Shown: positions 55,114 to 64,000 of the stretch, piece by piece
How the letters are laid out: each line of letters begins with the position of its first letter
Position numbering within the stretch: position 1 is the stretch's first letter
Origin: Falciphora oryzae
Taxonomy: Eukaryota; Ascomycota; Sordariomycetes; Magnaporthales; Magnaporthaceae
Assembly: GCA_000733355.1 (NCBI GenBank)
Contig: JNVV01000020.1
Location: 349,743-413,742 of the forward strand
Direction of reading: 5' to 3'
Length of the DNA stretch: 64,000 nucleotides
Translations under genes and position numbers: made by a program
Notes under the pieces: generated by a model
Database searches by the model: none
What the model was told of the DNA's origin: nothing
Seen by the model: the letters and a program-made list of their open reading frames with translations, nothing else

Positions 55114-56971
55114 GCCCAACGGGCTAGATATCAGGGGATGGGGATAATGCTCATGGGGTATCCACGAGAGAGGAAGAAAGACAGAGGGAGGCTAACCCAG
55201 AAGCGAGCAAGTGAGGTAATGACAAAGAAAAACAAGAAATGTTTTTGGGAGATGCAAGAGTTTCTCGAGAGTCCACTTTTCAGCAAACAGGTCGGCAGAG
55301 GAGAACCTGGAAATGCCTAAATGCCGTCACGGTGTTGCACCGGGGCCGCTCATCAAGAACCTGCTGCCGGTAAGAGAGAAAGGGGAAATGCTAACTACCA
55401 AGGGGAGGTGACCGACCGTCGTTTATATACTAGCAGTCGTGCCGCATAGATACATAGGGCTTGGAGCTGACGAGGTGCCTAGTCCAATCTAGCACCGCAG
55501 GTAACTTGCTGGTCCAGAGGCGGCTCTTCAAGCCTCATCTCACGCAAAATACGGTTGGAGTGTTACACAAACCGTATTTTAATGCCTCAATAATCACCAC
55601 CAACCTGTGGCCTGCTCGCTCATAGGCGCCTAGTAAATGAAAGGGATGGTAAGCCGTTAGTTACTAGCTCCATGGAATTTCCAACTACCGAGCTGTTGAT
55701 GTGGTCGCACCTCGCAGGAGTACGGGTGGGACTAACCTCGAAATACCGTCTAGACGGATTGGAAGCACCACGTCGTTCCTTGCCGTGGACCACATCATCC
55801 TCCTGGCGATGTGACTCATGGCCATATGCCCCAAATGACGGCAGCCCTACCCACGACAAAGGTGGGTAACCGTGAGCTAACCCCAAAGTTTCGATCGTCG
55901 GTTGCCTTATTTTTTTTATATGCACAAGGGTGTTATTCTAGAAGCGTCTCCTAGACTTCGATGTCCCTCAGAAGTCAAAGTGGGATGTAGGGTTGTCATG
56001 CATCCCTTACGTCTGCGGGATGGCTTTAGCCTGCCTACGCAAAGAAGCAGGCCAGGTAAGCCGTCGAGATGTTTTAAACACAAAAGCAGCGTGCTGGCCA
56101 ATGAGACCGGGTGATGGGCACAAAACTGGGCGCCGATGACAGAAGCTGGTCATGGCTGCATCATTTGACAAGACAAATGTGCGTTTTGTAGAAGCACGAG
56201 GGAGGCATCGTGACGTTTTCTCTGAATGACCTGGGCGACCGCACTAGATTAAGGATGGAGTGGTAGGCGACCAGCCGTTTTGCAGAGAATCCAGGCGCGG
56301 GGTCAATGATGACATTACACTGCGGGGTGCGGCAGATTGCCAACAACTCCCGATTTCCAAGCTCTGGGCTGTCCTAGGGATCGAGATTTGGAGGGTGGAG
56401 CTTGTGTGACGAGCAAGTTGAACGGCAAGAGATGAATGTGGAAGCGGCAGAGAAGCACAGTATGTAAGGCAATAGCAAATAGCATCAGAAATTCAAACTA
56501 TTCCGGGCGGACAACAAAACTCATACAACTTCAGGCCAGCTGTTCCGACGTGACAATGATTAGGGGTGGGTGATTACAGATAGAGAGTACACATTATGAA
56601 TGATGGGTTGGCGGGGAGGTGGGATCGCTTTTGCTTTTTTTCTTTCTCTCTTGGACGCATGAAAGGGGCGTGCTTTTGGGGGTTGGGGCTGCGGCGACCA
56701 GCGGCAGGGGAAAAAAAAAAAAAAAAAAAAAAGAGAAACGAGGGTAAAAGGAGGTAAGTACAGGTAAAAGAAATCAGAAGCTGGATGAAAACCGCCGGCG
56801 GCTCTTTCTCCAGCAACGAGAGACTGAAGGGCAGGATTGAAGACAAATCACGGTGTTGGGCGCAAAGGAGCCGCGCCGAGGGCACATTCAGTCGCCGTGC
56901 CCCTTGGTTTGTGGAAAAGTCACAGCTCTCCCGTGTTGGCGGCTTCGCGAGTGTATGGGCGCGATTGACAA
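55114..56971. other. Intergenic region right of the transposon
   Basis: No supportable gene. Some stretches (55140-55600) have a mutated, repeat-like look with many TA steps, but no second element could be delimited. A 22-base A tract lies at 56710-56731. Confidence 0.4.
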
Positions 56972-57949
56972 TCAAGCGCCCTGACGGTGGGGGTACCCAG
57001 TGATGTTTGGGAGCTGAATGTCGGGATCCTCGACGTCAATCGCCAACTGGTATCTGCCATCATCCGGCGGCGGGGTGAGGTTGCCCGTCATCAGGAGCCC
57101 CGCGTGCTGGATGACCCTGTGACGGTGGTTGGTAGCGCGTCTGCGGTCCGAAGGCGTCGCGAACGTGCTGAAGGGAGGCTGCGACTGCGTCGAGGTGGAG
57201 CCGTACCCGTTCAGCCTTTCCAAGAGCTGCTCCTCGCGTGTGAGTTCAGGAACCCGCGGCAAGGACAGCGGGCGGGCCTGGGTGCCAATCGAGTCGGCCC
57301 AGTCCCTAGAGTTGTGCCGCGATCTTTGCGGGGGTGGAGACAGGTTAGCTTGAATTGGACCACTGAAGGGGGCCTGGACTAGCGCAGATCGGCTGGTTGG
57401 CTCCCGCTATTTTAGCGACATACCCATGCACCGACCCTTGAGCGGCGGTGACGGACACCCTGTTCAGCTCGGCAGGGTCCATCGCGTCTTCAGCCGGGAC
57501 GTATGTAACATATGCAAATTCGGATCCGGAGTAGCGGTCGCCTCCGTACGCGGCCTGTAGGGGAGCATGGCCTTGGGGCTCCGCTTCGTATTCTCCGTGG
57601 CGGGAGGAGACGGTGGTCGGGGCCGGGGTTGACGGGCTGACTTGCGAGTATGCTGTGCCAGCAGACGCGTCAAGCTGGTCTGTCTGGCCCGCGGGCTCAG
57701 GGTGGGGGTGGTGGGACAGCGGTTCGTGGTACGTTGAGGGTCTGCTTGTCACGTCGCGTGTCAGTATGCGCGCAGCTACCCGAGGGCGGGAACGAAAAAA
57801 AGGTTGGTGGTTGAATGGATGACGCACTCGGCCGTGTACTCATGTCTGTCCGCATCCGAGATCGAAGGCCCGGCGTGTCGGAGACCCTTAGCCTTCTTCC
57901 GGTTCGGGTCTTCCCCTTGCTGGCTCGTGCTTCGCTTCTCGTTCCCCAT
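56972..57949 (-). CDS. Uncharacterised three-exon protein, 263 residues
   Basis: Exons are 57949-57828, 57741-57424 and 57323-56972; introns are 57827-57742 (donor GTGCGT, branch CTGAC, acceptor AAGCAG) and 57423-57324 (donor GTATGT, branch CTAAC, acceptor CAAAG). The protein starts MGNEKRSTSQQGEDPNRKKA, with a basic cluster that may be a nuclear signal. It continues through a long hydrophilic, probably disordered region (GQTDQLDASAGTAYSQVSPS) and a Tyr/Ala-rich patch (GSEFAYVTYVPAEDAMDPAE). The end is more conserved-looking (TREEQLLERLNGYGSTSTQS, then RVIQHAGLLMTGNLTPPPDD). I do not recognise a family. The first acceptor is a tandem AAGCAG, so two products differing by one residue are possible. 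The splice signals and in-frame joins are strong. Confidence 0.7.
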
Positions 57950-60900
57950 CGTGTGTCGAGGACGTCAGGGTCTTGTGCTGATTAGTGGTGAAGGTATTAG
58001 GGTAGCAGAAAAAGGAGAAAAAAAAAAAAAAAAGGCGTCCACGCGCTCGCCGATAGTAGAACAAGGGTGAAAGAGTGACTGGGAACTGGACTTGATGGCC
58101 CTGAGGAGAAAGCTGTTTCCCCTCAACGAGCTGTCGACGGTGAACCCTCGCGCTTTAATACCTATCCAGACGACATTGGGGGCCGGCTGTGGCTTCACGA
58201 CCCGAACAACCCCGGTAGGCGCCCACGCGTCCGATGGCTTGTCACGAGCCGGCGCTGGGATTCTTTCGTGGGGCACAGCTGGCGGCCACCACATGGCGGC
58301 GCCGTTTTGCGGGCCACCATCTTGGCCAGGAGTCGGAGGATCGCGAAAAGAAGGCGGCCGCTAGGTAGGAGGTGAACCTGCGTCGACCAGGCCCTTGGGT
58401 CAGAGAAGATGCAGGGGGAAATGGCGCGGCGATTGAGTCAGCCAGCGGGCTGAAGTGTCGATGCCGCAGGAACCGACGCCTCGTTAACGCGGTGTCTCAG
58501 ATTAAATTGACAAGCTTAGATAGCCGGGCCGACCCCAAATCTTGGGCCGTGTATTATGATGATGGTGGCATTGCGACCGATGTCCTGACAGCCCTAACAG
58601 GCCACGATGGGAGTCGTCGGGCAAACTCGTCCACCGGCCTCCTTTTCCTGGCATTGCCGGAAAGTTTTGTCATCGGCAGAACCCCAAGGCAACCGAGGCG
58701 GCCACGCTGATGAAGCAAAAGAAAGGGGCCGGGATGGGGATCAGCTGGATGATTATCGCGGGTGGCGGTTTTTGCATTCTGATTGAACGCCACTTTGCGG
58801 CACGTTCGGCGGTTACCCAGCGGAGGCGGGTCACACCCGTTCGGCAGAGCTGCTCACTGGGCCGAGATTCACCACCTTCTAACTTTGGGTACACAACAGA
58901 CTGGGGGCAACGATAGGCCCGGAGCCCCCGTGGACGGCCTGCTTCGATGCACCTCTGCGGGCTCATGTGGCGACCACTCATGGCGCAAAGACGACGCGGC
59001 CTCTGCATCGATCGACCAAAGGATGAAACGGATTGTTGACAATAATAGGACATTCACCGAACGACCAGCCACTCGCTTTCTGAACCGGACTTGACGAGAC
59101 GGAAACACGAGGTGGAAATGCAGAAACGTATTACTACTGCACAATTAAGCAGGGTCGCCAATGCATTTGGAATGGGACCCGCCATGGGTGAATGCCAGCA
59201 AAGCAGACTGGGAAAACCGCGAGCTTTTCGCCGAGGGGGCCCTCTCACGATTTATCCTGGCCCCCACGCGTGCCCCTTGCCATGGAGCGGTGTAGAGACG
59301 CGGCACAGTCGTCTGAATTGCGTTTTGGCAGGGCATGGATGGGACTGGCACCACGGCCTAGCGGGCAGCAGTCTGCGTGTCTGCTTTGCTGCTCTGAGCG
59401 TGTGCATCAAGCATGCAGTCGACATCAAATCGACAAGTCATCTCACCGGGTAAAATTGCATCCAGGGCTCGCACGATCGCACGCAGTCGTTCGAGCCCGG
59501 AACCAGGCTCCGTGGGCCCCACTGTTTCCAGAACCGCAGGCTTGAGTTCCACAGCATTGAGATCGAACCAGATCAGACCCCCCTGTGCTGGTTCTCGCGG
59601 CGACCAAGACCAACAACCTCCACTCCAAACCAGGGGCCCTTGTCGGAACGATATTCGGAGAGAATATGGAATTTGGAACAAATCTCCGTGGTTTTACGGA
59701 CCGCTCAACTTGAGCCGCACCTAATGGAAAGGATGGGCCCCATCATGAAGCCATTTTCGCTTGAGGAAATGCCGAACTAGGACCCGAAGTTCCTCTCAAC
59801 AGGACCAGGGTCAAGTTCGGGGGACCATTGTCTGCAATCTACACACTGTCCGGAGCTTTGGGCCGGCGTCGGCGGAGCGGCCGTGCCCCTGGGGCTTCCC
59901 TTTCTGGGCCGTACCAACTGCTCCCGATTTCGCAGCATATCCTGCCTCCGTTTACCCTTGTGGCCGCTGGGGCCGCTTTGGTGGCCACTGCTAATTTCCC
60001 TTCCCCTCGTTTTCCGCACACTTTCGCGACATTGCGACACAGACCGGCGCCACGTGTTCCTCCCAGGGGTTGCTGCCAAGATCTTGATGATCTCTGGATT
60101 GCACCCTGCGTCCTCTGAATGCCAAGACAGGCCATTACACCGACCTCGCCGCGAATCTCCTGGCATGAGCTGTCTGGGCCACTCCGCGCACGGACCGTGC
60201 TTGCCCGCACAATTTTCGGTTGACCAGAACATGCACTTTTCCAGATTGACCAGAACATGCACTTTTCCAGATTGACCAGAACATGCACTTTTCCAGATTG
60301 GAGCGTTCGCCGAATCGTCGAACGAATGCGCCAACAACATGCTGGCAGCACTTATTTCCAAGCTATTAGCACATGAAACATATCACTTGTTCTCGCATCC
60401 TCCCGGCTTGAAACTCGAACTTTTTTTTTTCTTTCCCGGGGGTTTGCCTTTTCTATTTGCGCCTGAAACGTAATAATTCCAAACGGCTTCATAACTTGTG
60501 GCAAATCCATCGCATTTTGACATTTTTGACACAAGAAGGAACGCTTCACAGCAACCTTTGTACAGCGCTATTTATAAAATGACGTGGTGACCTTTACGGT
60601 AGTTGCCTCTTCTAGTGAGGCTATCCCCAGCCTGACATGCCAGCGCCCGCGATCCATCGTCAAGTGATTTTCTTCTTCACTCCTCACCCTGTCTCAGTAT
60701 TCCAGTCCCGTCTCTAAGAAGGCATTGTCACCCGAGGCTTTCTTGTGGTCATCCCACGATGTGATGTCTTGGATGCCTCCCACTAGCCGGTGGTTGTGGG
60801 TCGACTGGGCTTGAAGGCTCTCAATGATAGCAACTTTACTGGCTGGAATATCTGCTCACGTTGTCGTGATGCATGGTCTGGGAGGGTGAGACACAATCGA

Positions 60901-61837
60901 GCAACTATTTCACGCTGCCTCAAAACGCTCTTTCGCCCTTATTAGGGGACACTTCAGGTACTTGACACGATACTTGCTGTGCTCTAATGGGAGAATGCAG
61001 GATAGACGACGGTTGCCTCGTCGCCCGATATGCCTGTATAGTTCCACGCCCGTCGAAAGACAGGGCGTGGAAAAGAAAGGAAGGGCTCGCTTACTACAGA
61101 GGGATTAGCGTCTGCCCGGCTTCTTGTTCACCGAGAGGTGCAGCTTTTGAGTCCTCTGGACAAAAGTACGGCTTTGGGGGCCAAACGGACAATCTGGGGG
61201 CCAGAAAGGGGCCACCAGTGCTGTCGCCCCATTGCTTACCATGATTTATCCTCCAATGCAACAGATCAATTGCGATAGAAACCGGCAAGGCTGGTGAGAT
61301 TATGCATGTTGAGTCCTTCTCGGGGTACAGGACCGTTCCGGGTGCCCGAAGTGTAGATATGATTGTCGAGTGTAGGAAGGGCTGCATCATGGTGGTCAGG
61401 CTAGAGTTTTGCACGCATCCCCCACTCTTGCCGAGATATACCCAGTTTTGCTCCGTCTGACAGGCAGCAAAGGTCTCTTTGCCCCGCCGCCTCATGCACG
61501 TGCTTCTAGTGTGGGTGGTATTGAGCTTGATACGCCTTCATATAATCACATGTCCCATCACGTATGCAGGCGATCTACGCAATGTGGAATCCGTACGTAA
61601 TTGAATGCCAACCTTGATCGCGTATCTGATGGTCTAGAAGGTTGCAATGCGCACGGGGGTTGCACAAGGAAAGAAAAGAAAAAAAAAAAGAAATAAAAAA
61701 GGGGTGTTGTGAAAAAAGAGGTGGGTCCGTCCGTACTCCTCGCTTGCGCGCGCCAGTCGCCTCTAACGACGACCTAAGGCCTCAAAGCTCCCGTCCCTGA
61801 TAAAACTCCTCGCTACATTACCATATTCCCTCTCCGT
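57950..61837. other. Long intergenic region
   Basis: No gene I can support. Short minus-strand frames around 59360-59680 and 61094-61495 look somewhat protein-like but lack starts, splice partners or recognisable domains. A 26-base tandem repeat lies at 60220-60300. Confidence 0.4.
60220..60300. repeat. 26-bp tandem repeat, 3.1 copies
   Basis: Three perfect copies of a 26-base unit (TTGACCAGAACATGCACTTT plus TCCAGA) lie at 60220-60245, 60246-60271 and 60272-60297. There are no spacers between copies, so this is a minisatellite and not a CRISPR-like array. Confidence 0.93.
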
Positions 61838-62959
61838 CTAACCCGCCCAAGCCGTTGGGTGAAACTCCATGAGAGCATATAACCCGATAAGAGTGCCTAT
61901 CAAAAAAGACATGGCCCCGTACCAGTACGTGAACCCGGGACCGGTGGTGTCACCAGCCAACCTCAAAATGCCGATCAGGCCGAAGCCGGTCGAGCCCACG
62001 ATGTTCGCAAACGTGCCCAGCCAGTCGGGGGACGACAGCTTGGGCTTGTACCACTTTTCCTGGATGACAAAAATGACGCTGATGTTGGCGAGGAGCAAGA
62101 GCGTGCCGCCGATGACCTGCTGCATGGGCACGAGGAACTTGAAGGCGTCCGAGGTCGGGGGCACGGCGCCCGGCATGCCGGAAAAGGTGGCGACCAGGAA
62201 GAACAGACCGGCAACCCACGACACCAGGCTGGCGGGGAAAGGGATGGACTTGAAAAGGGCGGCGAACTCCTCCTTGGTCGGCTTCCAGACCCAGCTCTCG
62301 GAGCCGATGAGAGCGGGGCGGTAGGTGGCGACGCCGCCCTTCTGGACCTCGACGGTGCCCCGGTTGGCGTTGAAGGCGGCGATCATGCCGAGCACGCCGC
62401 CGATGGTGAAGCTCAGGGAGCCGGTGGCGAGGAAGCCCGGGACCGCGAGGGTGCCGATCTCGGGGAAGGCGAGCGACGGGGCGACGACGGGGATCAGGCC
62501 GAAGGTGGCGCTCGTGACGAAGGACGCGCTGCCAAAGACGTATATCATGGTCACGATCCAGTTTATGTCGCGGACGGGGAACACGGTGAACATGCGCACG
62601 ATGCGCCCGCGCCCGCCCTCCTCGATCTCGACGTAGAACTTGGCCGGCGGCTTGTCGAGCGAGTCGACGCTCGCGTTGCTGCCCTGGTACAGGCCCGCGG
62701 GCACCTGCTGCCGCTCGTACTCGCACTGGGCCTTGTACGACATGTAGTCGACGACCTGGATGACGCGCCGGGGCGACGGCTGCGGCTGCTCGAGGCCGAA
62801 CTCGTCGTCGTAGGTCGGGTAGCCGCCGTTGTCGTCTTGCCTGCGCGGCGCGATGTTGCGGCCGTTCGGTAATGGCGGCACCGGCGGTCGTGCGAGGGCG
62901 GGGACCCGGTACATCGAGCCCCGGATCATCGACGCCCGGGCGGCGGCGGCGGCGTTCAT
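61838..62959 (-). CDS. Multi-pass integral membrane protein of unknown function
   Basis: A 373-residue intronless protein. Residues 1 to about 120 are cytosolic-like and rich in Pro, Arg, Asp and Gln (ALARPPVPPLPNGRNIAPRR, then YDDEFGLEQPQPSPRR). About six membrane segments follow: IVTMIYVFGSASFVTSATFG, VPGFLATGSLSFTIGGVLGM, SLVSWVAGLFFLVATFSG, QVIGGTLLLLANISVIFVIQ, FANIVGSTGFGLIGILRLAG and YWYGAMSFLIGTLIGLYALM. A soluble loop with VEVQKGGVATYRP lies between the second and third. No catalytic or transport motif was recognised. The start at 62959 (MNAAAAARASM) is preferred: the frame stays open for 89 codons upstream, but that part is a 70-base DNA repeat whose period is not a multiple of three, as expected of untranslated sequence. 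Confidence 0.8.
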   Translation of the reverse strand: MNAAAAARASMIRGSMYRVPALARPPVPPLPNGRNIAPRRQDDNGGYPTYDDEFGLEQPQPSPRRVIQVVDYMSYKAQCEYERQQVPAGLYQGSNASVDSLDKPPAKFYVEIEEGGRGRIVRMFTVFPVRDINWIVTMIYVFGSASFVTSATFGLIPVVAPSLAFPEIGTLAVPGFLATGSLSFTIGGVLGMIAAFNANRGTVEVQKGGVATYRPALIGSESWVWKPTKEEFAALFKSIPFPASLVSWVAGLFFLVATFSGMPGAVPPTSDAFKFLVPMQQVIGGTLLLLANISVIFVIQEKWYKPKLSSPDWLGTFANIVGSTGFGLIGILRLAGDTTGPGFTYWYGAMSFLIGTLIGLYALMEFHPTAWAG

Positions 62960-63028
62960 GGTGGGCGAAAAGGTGTGGCTAGCGAATGACGAAGGTGGGT
63001 TGGTTTGTCGTAGTGTCCTTCTACATGC

Positions 63029-63240
63029 GGATCGAACGTGGGAGGCGAATTCGTCGACTCGATCGACGAAAAATCGTAGCACGAAAGGAAAGGGTTTGGC
63101 TAGAATCGAACTTGATGTAACCGTCGAGTCGATCGACGGCAAATCGTAACACGCAAGGAAAAGGCTGTCTAAGAATCGAACGTTATGTGTTCGTCGAATC
63201 GACCGACGACGGTAAAATCGTGACAAGGAATGGGTTGCCT
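63029..63240. repeat. Three tandem ~70-bp repeats with hairpin palindromes upstream of the membrane-protein gene
   Basis: Copies start at 63029, 63103 and 63173, each opening with G[AG]ATCGAAC. Each contains a palindrome of the form CGTCGA-5N-[TC]CGACG at about the same position. On the transcribed (minus) strand the middle copy reads CGTCGATCGACTCGACG, a 6-bp stem with a 5-base loop. They lie 70-280 bases upstream of the ATG at 62959, in the promoter or 5' leader. They could be protein-binding dyads or RNA hairpins. Confidence 0.8.
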
Positions 63241-64000
63241 CGCCCGTGATGATCTAGCTAATAATAAGGAAGGGCGCCGACGATGAAAAAAAAAAGCCAC
63301 CCCGGGCCGAGCCCCAAAATTACCGTCAACGGGCGCTTGACTGACAGCATAACGTGGGGACAGGCGCGTTTCAGCAGATCCGGGGGGATCAGGCGCCAAA
63401 CCCGAAGACTCGGTTTGCGCTTGCAAGCCAGAAACGAGACGGTCAGGGGCCCAGACAAGCGACCCAGGGGGAGGTGACTGGACGCAACCCAGCGACACGC
63501 TTCGGAGCTTCTTTTCTGACGGTGGCGAGGTGCTTGGCATCTGAGAGAGAAGGGCGCCCGGCGAGACCGGCATCCCCGACGATGGCCGGCCTTGGAAGCT
63601 ACTCTGCTACCAGAGGACTGGCGCTTCCCGTTGCCACTCGGAGAAAAGGACCGCTGCCACAGGGGAAGGTATCAAGCCAATACATATACAGGCCCTCCTC
63701 TTACCTGCCAGACAAAGCCAATCCCCTTTGTTTCTGCCACCATCCAGCCATGCCACGCATCCTGATTAGCCAGCAGATTAAGCTCCTCCCTCTTGACCTC
63801 CTCCCCATGCCCAACAACCACCCCCATGCAGGAGAGGCCTGTACATAATTGGCTCGTTTTGGCTTAGGTCGTACGATCCCAGACGTGCCGGACCCTTATA
63901 ATACTACGCTGAGATAGTGCAAAATTCTCGCAGGGCCTTTAATAGCAGCGAGCCACCGCCAGTGGGAACGCGGGCGTAAAAGGACTGTGGCAGAATTACC
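63241..64000. other. Terminal intergenic sequence
   Basis: No supportable gene up to the window edge. Confidence 0.4.

Noticed and set aside
59358..59681. 107-residue minus-strand frame (LERLRAIVRALDAILPGEMT)
   Set aside because: Partly protein-like, but isolated, with no exon partners and no recognised family.
60220..60300. Short direct repeats as a possible CRISPR-like array
   Set aside because: Units abut without spacers, and the DNA is fungal.
61094..61495. 133-residue minus-strand frame
   Set aside because: No domain, start context or splice partner; probably chance.
63090..63185. Repeated GAATCGAAC resembling a tRNA T-loop on the minus strand
   Set aside because: No acceptor stem or anticodon arm can be folded. 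The motif is part of the 70-bp repeat.
1..64000. Centromere or subtelomere identity of the gene-sparse part
   Set aside because: The region is GC-balanced, lacks telomeric repeats and is not saturated with RIP-degraded transposons.

Overview
This window looks like nuclear DNA of a filamentous ascomycete, most likely a Sordariomycete (inference). Coding exons are GC-rich. Introns are short (about 59-380 bases) with GTAAGT/GTACGT-type donors and CTAAC/CTGAC branch points. It carries fungus-specific families: a Zn2Cys6/fungal_trans regulator, an IFI6/16-like gene pair, a fungal kinase-fold family and small secreted cysteine-rich proteins. A DNA transposon is disabled only by C-to-T type nonsense changes, as expected from repeat-induced point mutation (RIP). 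I found no tRNA, rRNA or CRISPR array. Gene models were spliced by hand; exon junctions were accepted when donor, acceptor, phase and resulting protein agreed.

Layout. 0-2 kb: the 5' part of a mitochondrial-type acyl-CoA synthetase and an uncharacterised proline-rich protein, both minus strand. 3-9 kb: two paralogous secreted cysteine-rich proteins (3254-3928 and 8314-8664, plus strand) on either side of a minus-strand predicted pseudokinase. 9-32.6 kb: a gene-sparse stretch rich in long A/T homopolymers and other simple repeats. It holds only two small supportable plus-strand genes (11737-12345, 16883-17104) and a 41-base assembly gap. 32.6-34.2 kb: a bZIP transcription factor. 38.1-41.7 kb: an eight-exon Zn2Cys6 regulator with a 23-base exon inside its zinc cluster. 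42.4-45.5 kb: EMC1, a core subunit of the ER membrane protein complex, on the minus strand.

46.5-51.1 kb: a plus-strand run with an IFI6/16-like gene, a secreted repeat protein with dibasic (Kex2-type) sites after two near-identical repeats, and a second IFI6/16-like gene. The two IFI6/16-like genes share an intron at the same codon and phase. 52.2-55.1 kb: a complete Mutator-like element of 2,925 bp, with terminal inverted repeats and an 8-bp target duplication. Its transposase gene is frame-intact but has eleven premature stops. 57-58 kb: an uncharacterised three-exon gene. 61.8-63 kb: a multi-pass membrane protein whose upstream region has three 70-bp repeats, each with a hairpin-forming palindrome.

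The window has no obvious single pathway. The best candidates for undescribed biology are the repeat-peptide precursor between the two IFI6/16-like genes, the secreted-protein pair around a pseudokinase, and the repeat-hairpin leader of the membrane protein gene.
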